A stretch of 55,135 nt of DNA from positions 13,670 through 68,804 of the forward strand of contig NZ_UNRG01000013.1 in NCBI RefSeq assembly GCF_900537115.1. The letters run 5' to 3'. The DNA is from Arthrobacter sp. Alg241-R88. GTDB lineage: Bacteria; Actinomycetota; Actinomycetes; Actinomycetales; Micrococcaceae. This document shows positions 49,302 to 55,135 of this stretch, in pieces. The translations under genes were made by a program, and so were the position numbers. A model generated the notes under the pieces. The model was not told where the DNA came from. It ran no database searches and worked only from the letters and a program-made list of their open reading frames with translations. The number at the start of each line of letters is the position of its first letter. The first letter of the stretch is position 1.

Positions 49302-51218
49302 TTGACTACTTTTGCTGCCCTCGGCACGCCCAAAGCCCTTGCCGATACCCTCACCGCCCAGGGAATTACCGAGCCGTTCCCCATCCAGGTGAAGACCCTC
49401 CCTGACACCCTTGCAGGACGCGACGTCCTGGGCCGCGGCCGTACCGGCTCCGGCAAGACCATCGCCTTCGCCATCCCCCTGGTGGCACGCCTTGCCGAGC
49501 GGGAAGCCAAGCACTTCCGCAAGCCCGGCCGCCCTATGGGCCTGGTCCTTGCACCTACCCGCGAGCTGGCCACCCAGATCAACGCCACCATCGAGCCGCT
49601 GGCCAAGGCTGCCGGCCTGAACACCACCGTGATCTACGGCGGCATCTCCCAGGCGCGCCAGGAAAAGGCCCTGCGTGCCGGCGTCGACATCGTTATCGCC
49701 TGCCCCGGCCGCCTGGAGGACCTGATCCGCCAGCGCATCCTCACCCTCGAGGCCGTGGAAATCACCGTCCTGGACGAGGCCGACCACATGGCCGACCTCG
49801 GCTTCCTGCCCGTGGTGAAGAAGCTCATGGACATGACCCCCAGCCAGGGCCAGCGCCTGCTCTTCTCCGCGACCCTGGACAACGGCGTGGACAAGATTGT
49901 CCAGCGCTACCTGTCCAACCCGCTCACGCACTCCGTGGACGACCCGCAGGCAGCTGTCACCACCATGGAACACCACGTCCTGGTGGTCAACGACCAGACC
50001 GTCAAGAAGCAGCTGATCGTGGAGCTCGCTTCCGGTGCCGGCCGCCGCGTCCTCTTTATGCGGACCAAGCACCACGCCCGGAAGCTGGCTAAGACCCTCA
50101 CCGATGCCGGCATCCCCGCCGTCGACCTGCACGGCAACCTCTCGCAGAACGCCCGCGACCGTAACCTCGCCGAGTTCTCCTCCGGCGACGTCCGCGTCCT
50201 GGTGGCCACCGACGTCGCAGCCCGCGGCGTGCACGTGGACGACGTCGAACTGGTGATCCACGTTGACCCGCCCACCGAGCACAAGGCATACCTGCACCGT
50301 TCAGGCCGCACCGCCCGTGCCGGTTCCGACGGCACTGTGGTCACGCTGACCCTCCCCGAGCAGCAGACCGACGTGAAGAAGCTGATGAAGGCTGCCGGCG
50401 TCGAGGTTAACTTCGAGCGCGTCACCGCGAGCTCACCCATCGTTGCCGAGCTCGTGGGCGAAATGGCTGAGAAGATCGATCCGCGCACCCGCGCAGCGCT
50501 GCTGGCCAAGAAGGCCGCACAGCAGGGCGGCGGCACCTCAACGGGAGCCAACGCCGAGCGCAAGCGGGCACGCCGCCAGGCTGCACCCACTGCCGGCGGC
50601 CGTGGCGGCCGTGGTGGACGCGGCCGGGTTTCCGCCGAGCCCACGCGTACCGATGTTCCCCGCGCCGAGCGCCGGGCTGCAGCATTCGAGGGCCGCACCG
50701 AAGCCCGCGCAGCGTTTGACCGCGTTGCCGAGCAGAACGAGGACCGCGCCGTCGCAGCAGCAGCTGCCCGCCGCAACGCCCGTGGCCGCGGCACTGCAGC
50801 TTCGACCCACCGCAACGACGTCCCCGCAGCAGGTGGCCGTGCAGCCGCTGGCCGCGGCTCGGATGGACGCACTGATTCACGTGTAACCCGCAGCGACGCT
50901 CCCCGCGGGGGCACCGGCCGTCCGGCTTCCTCAGGCCGTCCGGCTGCTTCCGGCGGACAGCGCAGCGGACGTCCGGCAACAGGCCAGCGCGCCGCAGCCG
51001 GTGCAGGTGCCCGGACCGGCGGCGGTTCACGCTCCGCAGGTGCAGGTGCAGGTGCAGGTGCAGCCAGCGGCGGCAACAAGGCCGTCTGGTCCTCGAACAC
51101 CGGCGGAACCTCCGGCGGATCCTACGGTTCAAGCAACGGCGGCGGCTCCGGCCGTCCCGCCCGCAGCGGCCCGCGCCGTGCTTCGGCTCCGGCCTCCAAC
51201 GAGCGCCGCAGCCGCTAA
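49302..51218 (+). CDS. DEAD-box ATP-dependent RNA helicase
   Basis: A 638-residue RNA helicase. Motif I GRTGSGKT (46-53), Ia PTRELA, II DEAD (158-161), III SAT (FSATLD), and VI HRSGRTARAG near residue 333 are all present. After about residue 400 there is a long disordered basic tail rich in Gly, Arg and Ala (GGRGGRGGRGRV, RSGRPATGQRAA), with an AG repeat from a GCAGGT microsatellite (51036-51063). Such tails bind RNA and can drive condensate formation. The start is TTG 49302 (MTTFAAL), with GAAAG upstream; the Q-motif region supports it. Roles in ribosome assembly or cold adaptation are typical. Confidence 0.92.
   Translation: MTTFAALGTPKALADTLTAQGITEPFPIQVKTLPDTLAGRDVLGRGRTGSGKTIAFAIPLVARLAEREAKHFRKPGRPMGLVLAPTRELATQINATIEPLAKAAGLNTTVIYGGISQARQEKALRAGVDIVIACPGRLEDLIRQRILTLEAVEITVLDEADHMADLGFLPVVKKLMDMTPSQGQRLLFSATLDNGVDKIVQRYLSNPLTHSVDDPQAAVTTMEHHVLVVNDQTVKKQLIVELASGAGRRVLFMRTKHHARKLAKTLTDAGIPAVDLHGNLSQNARDRNLAEFSSGDVRVLVATDVAARGVHVDDVELVIHVDPPTEHKAYLHRSGRTARAGSDGTVVTLTLPEQQTDVKKLMKAAGVEVNFERVTASSPIVAELVGEMAEKIDPRTRAALLAKKAAQQGGGTSTGANAERKRARRQAAPTAGGRGGRGGRGRVSAEPTRTDVPRAERRAAAFEGRTEARAAFDRVAEQNEDRAVAAAAARRNARGRGTAASTHRNDVPAAGGRAAAGRGSDGRTDSRVTRSDAPRGGTGRPASSGRPAASGGQRSGRPATGQRAAAGAGARTGGGSRSAGAGAGAGAASGGNKAVWSSNTGGTSGGSYGSSNGGGSGRPARSGPRRASAPASNERRSR
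51036..51063 (+). repeat. GCAGGT hexanucleotide microsatellite
   Basis: Four and two-thirds perfect copies of GCAGGT within the helicase tail encode alternating Ala-Gly. Changes in copy number stay in frame. Confidence 0.8.
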
Positions 51219-51256
51219 GGCTACGTCTTTTCGCCGCCTGATTAGCTGGGGGCACA

Positions 51257-51302
51257 CAAAATCCCGGGCGCTAGGGGTACATCACTAGCGCCCGGGATTT
51301 TG
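51257..51302. terminator. Bidirectional terminator
   Basis: Perfect 18-base arms 51257-51274 and 51285-51302 with a 10-base loop. The outer ends are CAAAATCCCGGG and CCCGGGATTTTG, so both directions end in a short T-run. It lies between the helicase stop (51218) and the metallo-hydrolase stop (51336). Confidence 0.85.
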
Positions 51303-51335
51303 CGCAGCGCGAGTCACAAAGCGCAGCGCGGAACG

Positions 51336-51986
51336 CTACCAGCCGCGGGCGCGCCACTCCTCGAGGTGTGGCCGCTCAGCACCCAGGGTTGTCGGTTTGC
51401 CGTGGCCCGGATGCACGACGGCGGCGTCCGGGTAAGTCCCGAACAGCCGTTCGCTGACGTCGGTGAGAAGACGGGTGAACCGCTCCGGGTCGTTCTGCGT
51501 GTTGCCCACCCCGCCGGGGAACAGCGAGTCGCCGGAAAAGATGTGCGTGGGGCCTTCCGGGTCCTCGTACACAAACGCGATCGATCCCGGCGTGTGCCCG
51601 CGCAGGTGGACGGCCGTCAGTTCGAAGCCTTCCACAGCCACCGTGTCCCCGTGCTCAAGGGGCCGGTCCACTGCAACGGGCAACGCGTCGGCGTCGTCCT
51701 TTCCTGCAGCAGTGGGCGCGCCCGTGGCGGCCACCAGCTCCTTCAACGCCCGCACGTGGTCCCAGTGCTGGTGCGTGGTGGCGATCAGGGCAAGCCTGGG
51801 CGCAGCGGATGTATCGGCAGTCGAATCCTGCAGCAGCTGCCGGATGGCCGGCAGGTCATCCGCGGCATCAATCAGCACCTGCTCGCCGCTGGTCTTGGCG
51901 GTCAGCAGGTACACGTTGTTGTCCATCTCGCTGACGGAGATCCGGCGGATGGTCAGCGTCGGCAGGTCATACAGAAGTGAGTCCAT
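51336..51986 (-). CDS. Metallo-beta-lactamase-fold hydrolase
   Basis: A 216-residue MBL-fold protein of the glyoxalase II-like group. Metal ligands: THQHWDH near residue 71 (the HxHxDH motif, with Gln and Trp as spacers), GHTPGS, FSGDSLF with the bridging Asp, and VVHPGHG with the last His. Probable hydrolysis of a thioester or lactone; substrate unknown. ATG 51986 has no ribosome site. Instead a TAGACT -10 box (51999-51994) ends seven bases upstream, so the mRNA may be leaderless. Confidence 0.85.
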   Translation of the reverse strand: MDSLLYDLPTLTIRRISVSEMDNNVYLLTAKTSGEQVLIDAADDLPAIRQLLQDSTADTSAAPRLALIATTHQHWDHVRALKELVAATGAPTAAGKDDADALPVAVDRPLEHGDTVAVEGFELTAVHLRGHTPGSIAFVYEDPEGPTHIFSGDSLFPGGVGNTQNDPERFTRLLTDVSERLFGTYPDAAVVHPGHGKPTTLGAERPHLEEWRARGW

Positions 51987-51993
51987 AGGCTTT

Positions 51994-51999
51994 AGTCTA
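51994..51999 (-). promoter_or_regulatory. -10 box TAGACT for a leaderless transcript
   Basis: TAGACT on the minus strand lies seven bases before the ATG at 51986, which would put transcription start at the start codon. No good -35 box is visible. Confidence 0.4.
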
Positions 52000-52022
52000 G
52001 GGACACGCTTTTCCGGCGCCGG

Positions 52023-53015
52023 TTACTCGCGGCCCTGCGACACCCAGTTGGGATCCGCCGAGCGGGAACCGACGACGGCGTCCGAGGCTTCGGCCAGTGC
52101 GTCCAGTTGCGCCGGGGTCAGCTTCAGGGCCAAGGCACCCAGGTTCTCGTCGATCCGGTGTGTTTTGCGGGTGCCGGGAATGGGGACGACTGGCAGGCCG
52201 AGCAGCCTGCCCTGGGCGAACAGCCACGCCAGGGCAACCTGTGCAGGCGTCGCTTCCAGTTCGTCCGCTACGGACCGGACGGTGGCCACCACTGCCTCGT
52301 TGGCACTCGCCGCATCAGGGGCGAAGCGGGGGATCCGGCGTCGGAAGTCGTTGTCCCCCAGGGTGGAAGCGTCGACGGTGCCGGTGAGGAATCCCCGGCC
52401 CAGCGGCGAGTACGGCACAAAACCCACTCCCAGGGCGGCGGCGGCCGGAACAACGTTGCGTTCCACGTCGCGGCTCCAGATGGACCATTCACTCTGGACC
52501 GCCGCAATGGGGTGGATGGCGGATGCTTCCTCCAGCTCCTGGGCCGTCACCTCCGACAACCCCAGGTGCTTGACCTTGCCCTGCTGCACAAGCTCCGCCA
52601 TGGCCTCCACGGTTTCCACAATCGGAACGCGGAGGTCACGGCGGTGCATGTAGTAGAGGTCGATCACATCCGTGCCCAGCCGCTGCAGGCTGCGGTCCAC
52701 GGCCCGGCGGATGTGCGCGGCATCGCCCCGGATGTCCGTATAGCCGTCCGCCGGCGAGCCCACCAGGCCGAACTTAGTGGCCAGCTGGACCTCGTCCCGC
52801 CGCGCCTTCAGCAGCTGTGCGATCAGTTCCTCGTTGCTGCCACCGCCGTAGATGTCCGCGGTGTCGATGAAGGTGACGCCCGAGTCGACGGCGTGATGCA
52901 GCGTCCTGAGTGCGTCAGCCGGATCAACTTCCCCATAGACCGGTGTGAGTGCCATTCCGCCGAAGCCGAGCTGGCTGACCATGAGGCCGTCGCCAAGGTG
53001 GACCGTTGCTGCCAT
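52023..53015 (-). CDS. Aldo/keto reductase
   Basis: A 330-residue NADPH-dependent reductase with the AKR TIM barrel. Catalytic tetrad: Asp and Tyr in FIDTADIYGGGSNEE (about residues 50-56), Lys in ATKFG (near 80) and His in YYMHRRD (near 122). The cofactor site near the end reads PIPGTRKTHRIDENLGAL. It resembles the AKR13/YakC group with broad carbonyl substrates. ATG 53015 follows GGGAG at good spacing; the TTG at 53045 is not needed. Confidence 0.92.
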   Translation of the reverse strand: MAATVHLGDGLMVSQLGFGGMALTPVYGEVDPADALRTLHHAVDSGVTFIDTADIYGGGSNEELIAQLLKARRDEVQLATKFGLVGSPADGYTDIRGDAAHIRRAVDRSLQRLGTDVIDLYYMHRRDLRVPIVETVEAMAELVQQGKVKHLGLSEVTAQELEEASAIHPIAAVQSEWSIWSRDVERNVVPAAAALGVGFVPYSPLGRGFLTGTVDASTLGDNDFRRRIPRFAPDAASANEAVVATVRSVADELEATPAQVALAWLFAQGRLLGLPVVPIPGTRKTHRIDENLGALALKLTPAQLDALAEASDAVVGSRSADPNWVSQGRE

Positions 53016-53084
53016 GACCGTGCTCCCATCATTGAAGTTGTCCAAGCCAAGAACCCCGCTCCCGGTGGCTGTATTCCGCCAGTC

Positions 53085-53711
53085 CTAATGCCAGGGAATG
53101 ACCCGGTCTGCAGCTGGGCGGGTCGCCTGGATCAGCACCGCGTTGGCTTCGTCCGGGCCGGTTGCCCAAGCCTCGGCCGCAGCCGGTTCCATGCCAAATG
53201 AGACGTGCCGTGCCACCAGGCGCGCGAGACGCAGATCCGGGGGCGTGTCCACAAACCACACCTCGTCCAGCTGCGCCCTGATGTCCTTCCAGGGTTCCTG
53301 CTCCATCAGCAGGTAGTTGCCCTCGGTGATCACCAGCGGGACGTCGGCCGGGATCGCGATGGAGGCTGCCACGGGTTCATCCAGGGTGCGCCGGAACTCC
53401 GGGGCGTAAACAACTGGCTCATCCCGGCGCACCAGTCGGCGCAGCAGCGAAAGGTAACCGCCGGCGTCGAACGTGTCGATGGCTCCCTTGCGCTGCCGCA
53501 GCGGGGTGCCGTCGATTATGGCGTTGCCGAGGTGGAAGCCGTCCATCGGCACCACCACGGCCTGCCCGGGCTCGAACTGCTGCCGGATCATTTCGGCGAA
53601 AGTGGACTTGCCGGAGCCCGGCGCCCCTGCGATGCCCAGCACGGTCCGCGTTCCCGGAACGAGCTTTGCCCGGAGGGCGGCCATCGCCTGGGTGATCTCG
53701 GGGGAGTCCAT
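53085..53711 (-). CDS. P-loop nucleoside/sugar kinase-like protein (YggC/FrcK group)
   Basis: A 208-residue kinase of the phosphoribulokinase/uridine kinase/pantothenate kinase fold. Walker A GAPGSGKST is at about residues 29-37, with VPMDGFHLGNAIIDG (catalytic and substrate Asp), LVITEGNYLL and a lid with Arg in RLARLVARHVSFGM. This group is often annotated as fructose transport kinase or pantothenate kinase-like, and the substrate is unproven. ATG 53711 lies six bases after a TAGGCT -10-like box (53723-53718), so this may be leaderless. It is 69 bases upstream of the aldo/keto reductase gene. Confidence 0.82.
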   Translation of the reverse strand: MDSPEITQAMAALRAKLVPGTRTVLGIAGAPGSGKSTFAEMIRQQFEPGQAVVVPMDGFHLGNAIIDGTPLRQRKGAIDTFDAGGYLSLLRRLVRRDEPVVYAPEFRRTLDEPVAASIAIPADVPLVITEGNYLLMEQEPWKDIRAQLDEVWFVDTPPDLRLARLVARHVSFGMEPAAAEAWATGPDEANAVLIQATRPAADRVIPWH

Positions 53712-53730
53712 GGCAAAAGCCTAGACCGCC

Positions 53731-53828
53731 CGCTGAATCTCCCCACCTTTTGTTCCAGGAAGGCCACAGCCGACGGCGTTTCCGGGGGCCACGCCGTCGG
53801 CCTGCCTGAATCGTGGGGAGATTCAGCG
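53731..53828. repeat. Nested long palindrome
   Basis: Outer perfect 16-base arms 53731-53746 and 53813-53828 (CGCTGAATCTCCCCAC and its complement) enclose an inner perfect 11-base hairpin, 53769-53779 with 53791-53801. The right outer arm overlaps the last codons of the SMR gene ending at 53823. It separates the SMR operon from the kinase gene on the same strand and may be a terminator or mobile palindromic repeat. Confidence 0.75.
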
Positions 53829-54200
53829 GCGGGCTGGGGAGGCAGTTTCCGGCTCGGAGGCGTCAGCCCCGCCGGGCAGCACCTTGAGGCCGGCCGCACA
53901 TGCGACGATCCCGGCGATGAACACCACTTTGACCACACTGAAGGCCTCAACGCCGGTTGCCATGGCCCAGCCCACCGTCAGCGCCGCACCAATTCCCACC
54001 CACACGGCATAGGCGGTACCCAAGGGAATGGTCCGGATGGCGATGCCCAGGCCCAGCATGCTCAACGTTGCCGTCACTGCGAAGACCAGGGTGGGAACGG
54101 GCTCGGTAAAGCCGTCGGACAAACCGAGGGCCGTGGCCCACACCGCTTCGAGAACGGCCGAGGCAAGAAGCACCAGCCAGGGAATCGAGCGCCGCAGCAT
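53823..54200 (-). CDS. SMR-family exporter subunit 2 (probable guanidinium exporter)
   Basis: A 125-residue small multidrug resistance protein with four helices. The active-site Glu is in helix 1 (LASAVLEAVWATALG, near residue 15), and AYAVWVGIGAALTV is the helix 3 signature. A polar C-terminal tail (GGADASEPETASPARR) is unusual. The ATG at 54200 shares a base with the upstream SMR stop (TAATG), so the two are coupled and probably form a heterodimer. Because a guanidine-III riboswitch precedes the operon, guanidinium is the likely substrate. Confidence 0.88.
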   Translation of the reverse strand: MLRRSIPWLVLLASAVLEAVWATALGLSDGFTEPVPTLVFAVTATLSMLGLGIAIRTIPLGTAYAVWVGIGAALTVGWAMATGVEAFSVVKVVFIAGIVACAAGLKVLPGGADASEPETASPARR

Positions 54201-54523
54201 TACGCCACCACCTTCAGGCCCACCACGCACACCGCGATGCCGGACAGCAGGAGGAGCCGTGCCGCCGTCGGGCGTTCCACCTTGGTGGCGATGGCGTAGG
54301 CGGAGGTCAGCACCACGCCCACACCCACCCACACGGCGTAGGCCGTCCCGGTGGGGATCGATTGCATGGCGATGGCCAGTCCGCCGGTGCTGGCGGCCAC
54401 GGAGACGAGGAAGAGGGCGGCGGGGGCGATGCGGCGCCGGCCGGAAGCCTGGAAGGTACGGTGCAGGGCGGCGGCCCACACGGCTTCAAGGGCGCCGGAA
54501 AGAATGAGGATTAACCACGGCAT
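54200..54523 (-). CDS. SMR-family exporter subunit 1 (probable guanidinium exporter)
   Basis: A 107-residue small multidrug resistance protein with four helices. The essential Glu is in helix 1 (ILSGALEAVWAAALH, near residue 13), and TAYAVWVGVGVVLTSAYAI is helix 3. Paired SMR genes are seen in EbrAB, YkkCD and guanidinium-exporting (Gdx) systems. ATG 54523 has AGGA seven bases upstream, and that ribosome site directly follows the guanidine-III aptamer at 54536-54576. Riboswitch control makes guanidinium export the best assignment for both subunits. Confidence 0.9.
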   Translation of the reverse strand: MPWLILILSGALEAVWAAALHRTFQASGRRRIAPAALFLVSVAASTGGLAIAMQSIPTGTAYAVWVGVGVVLTSAYAIATKVERPTAARLLLLSGIAVCVVGLKVVA

Positions 54524-54535
54524 GACAGATCCTTT

Positions 54536-54576
54536 GGCCAGTCTTGTCGCGTGCCGGGTACTGAACCGTCGTCCGG
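54536..54576 (-). ncRNA. Guanidine-III (ykkC-III) riboswitch
   Basis: On the minus strand this 41-base segment has CCGGACGA, then GTACCCGG, then GACAAGAC in the same order and almost the same spacing as the 41-nt Thermobifida fusca guanidine-III RNA as I remember it. The two CCGG elements can pair, and CAGT pairs with ACTG, closing the other stem. The aptamer's 3' end (TGGCC) is directly followed by the ribosome site AAAGGA of the SMR gene, which suggests control of translation. Identification is by eye, not by covariance search. Confidence 0.85.
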
Positions 54577-54669
54577 AGGCCCGTTTGCGGAGCCTACCTT
54601 TCCAGCGTAGCAACGCCCGACGCCGGCGGGCCACCGATGGTGCCGAACCTCACCACTGTCCCGCCAGCC

Positions 54670-54723
54670 CAACTAGGTAGCGCGAAGTGTCGTTATGAAG
54701 CGTCAAAACGACATTTCGCGCTA
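54670..54723. repeat. Palindromic repeat, copy 3, interrupted on its right side
   Basis: Arms 54678-54698 and 54703-54723 pair with two mismatches in 21 bases around AGCG; the core is AAGTGTCGTT as in copies 1 and 2. The left flank CCCAACTAGG is present, but the matching right flank (expected CCTAGTTGGG or similar) is missing after GCGCTA. It is followed by unrelated sequence leading into the IS110 transposase end. Confidence 0.75.
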
Positions 54724-54810
54724 GTCCGAAAATGGGGTGACGTGGCTTTGTTGGTTGGGCGTGGTTGATCGTTCGGGCCACGTTTGGGCTTATGCGAGTA
54801 TGTGTGGTTG
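54724..54810. mobile_element. Non-coding end of an IS110-family element (probable right end)
   Basis: About 87 bases between the broken palindrome and the transposase stop. In IS110-type elements a short non-coding end lies downstream of the transposase, and there are no terminal inverted repeats. The boundary at about 54723 is inferred from the loss of palindrome symmetry. I see no gene here. Confidence 0.45.
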
Positions 54811-55135
54811 TCAGGCTACCGGGGTGAGGGTCACGGTGTAGCCGAGGGCTTCGAGTTGGCGGATGTGGTTGTGCTTCCTGGCGTCCGGGTTGGTGCGGGC
54901 ATGGACGTAGTCGTGGCCCAGATCCTGGAACCTGGTGTCGGGGTCTTGGAGGATGTGCCAGGTGGCGACCAGGATGGATCGTCCGACGGCGACAATTGCA
55001 CGCTTTTTCCCGCGGCGTCTGGCGATCCGTCGGTAGCGTTCGCCCAGGAAGGTGTTGGTCCTGCCGGCGATAACGGCAGCCTCGCCCAGTGCACGGGCGA
55101 GGTAGCGGTTGCCGTGTCCGCTGGAACCGTTGCCC
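54811..55135 (-). CDS. IS110-family transposase, C-terminal part
   Basis: Cut by the window edge; only the last 107 codons are present (TGA at 54813-54811). The readable part has GHGNRYLARALGEAAV, TNTFLGERYRRIARRRGKKR and VAVGRSILVATWHIL, ending HIRQLEALGYTVTL. This is the Transposase_20 domain of IS110/IS116/IS902 transposases, including the GN.YLA..LGEAA region near the catalytic Ser. These enzymes pair a RuvC-like DEDD N-terminus (outside the window) with a serine-containing C-terminal domain, and in this family target choice is directed by a bridge RNA. The frame is intact in the visible part. Confidence 0.88.
   Translation of the reverse strand, partial: GNGSSGHGNRYLARALGEAAVIAGRTNTFLGERYRRIARRRGKKRAIVAVGRSILVATWHILQDPDTRFQDLGHDYVHARTNPDARKHNHIRQLEALGYTVTLTPVA

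Noticed and set aside
49104..50297. 397-codon minus-strand frames opposite the DEAD-box helicase
   Set aside because: Shadow frames; they would also read through the structured leader in the wrong direction.
51302..51330. Direct repeat GCGCAGCGCG (51302-51311, 51321-51330) as an attachment site
   Set aside because: Only ten GC-rich bases next to a terminator, with no integrase gene nearby.
54524..54660. Guanidine-I or guanidine-II (mini-ykkC) riboswitch before the SMR pair
   Set aside because: The conserved blocks of those classes and the double ACGR hairpins are not present; the guanidine-III pattern fits instead.
1..55135. CRISPR array, tRNA or rRNA genes, prophage
   Set aside because: No regularly spaced direct repeats, no cloverleaf with a GGTTCGAATCC-type arm, no rRNA stretches and no phage structural genes were found in either strand.

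Overview
The window is a 55 kb piece of chromosome from a high-GC Gram-positive bacterium. GTG and TTG starts, TAGACT-like -10 boxes, many LacI-family sugar regulators, ECF sigma/zinc anti-sigma pairs, a WXG100-like secreted protein and DUF1206 all point to an actinobacterium, most likely Arthrobacter, Pseudarthrobacter or a close relative in the Micrococcaceae. Forty-nine protein genes are called, two of them cut by the window edges. I see no rRNA, tRNA, CRISPR array, prophage or replication origin. The only mobile element is an IS110-family transposase cut by the right edge.

Left part (1-18.3 kb). After the tail of an ammonium transporter gene, a five-bladed-propeller glycosidase and a SWIM/SNF2 helicase, there are two adjacent catabolic operons, each with its own LacI-family regulator. 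The first (9739 down to 5019) encodes a polar-amino-acid-type ABC importer, a Gfo/Idh/MocA dehydrogenase and a DAO-fold FAD oxidase that resembles bacterial fructosyl-amino-acid oxidases. The second (18313 down to 11007) has the full frl gene set: FrlB-like SIS deglycase, FrlD-like PfkB kinase, FrlC-like epimerase, a sugar-type ABC importer and a regulator. I read the region as an Amadori-product (fructosamine) utilisation island with an oxidative and a phosphorylative branch. The two regulators appear to use related CCGG-centred operators.

Middle (18.5-31.7 kb). A GH3 beta-glycosidase with an inserted beta-trefoil domain faces a Tat-exported binding lipoprotein, two LplB/LplC-type permeases, a LacI regulator, a GH42 beta-galactosidase and a GH31 alpha-xylosidase. 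Together these enzymes fit stepwise breakdown of imported xyloglucan oligosaccharides. Then (31.7-39.9 kb) come two ECF sigma systems, one of which has symmetrical divergent SigL-type promoters shared with a secreted lipoprotein gene, followed by a WXG100-like secreted protein.

Right part (40-55 kb). This holds housekeeping and transport genes (trmB, three MFS transporters, an M20 amidohydrolase with a divergent AsnC-type regulator, a DEAD-box helicase with a long structured leader, a metallo-hydrolase, an aldo/keto reductase, a P-loop kinase). It ends with a guanidine-III riboswitch in front of a paired SMR exporter operon. Convergent gene ends here are separated by large perfect or near-perfect palindromes. 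Three of these belong to one repeat family, and the third is broken next to the IS110 end.
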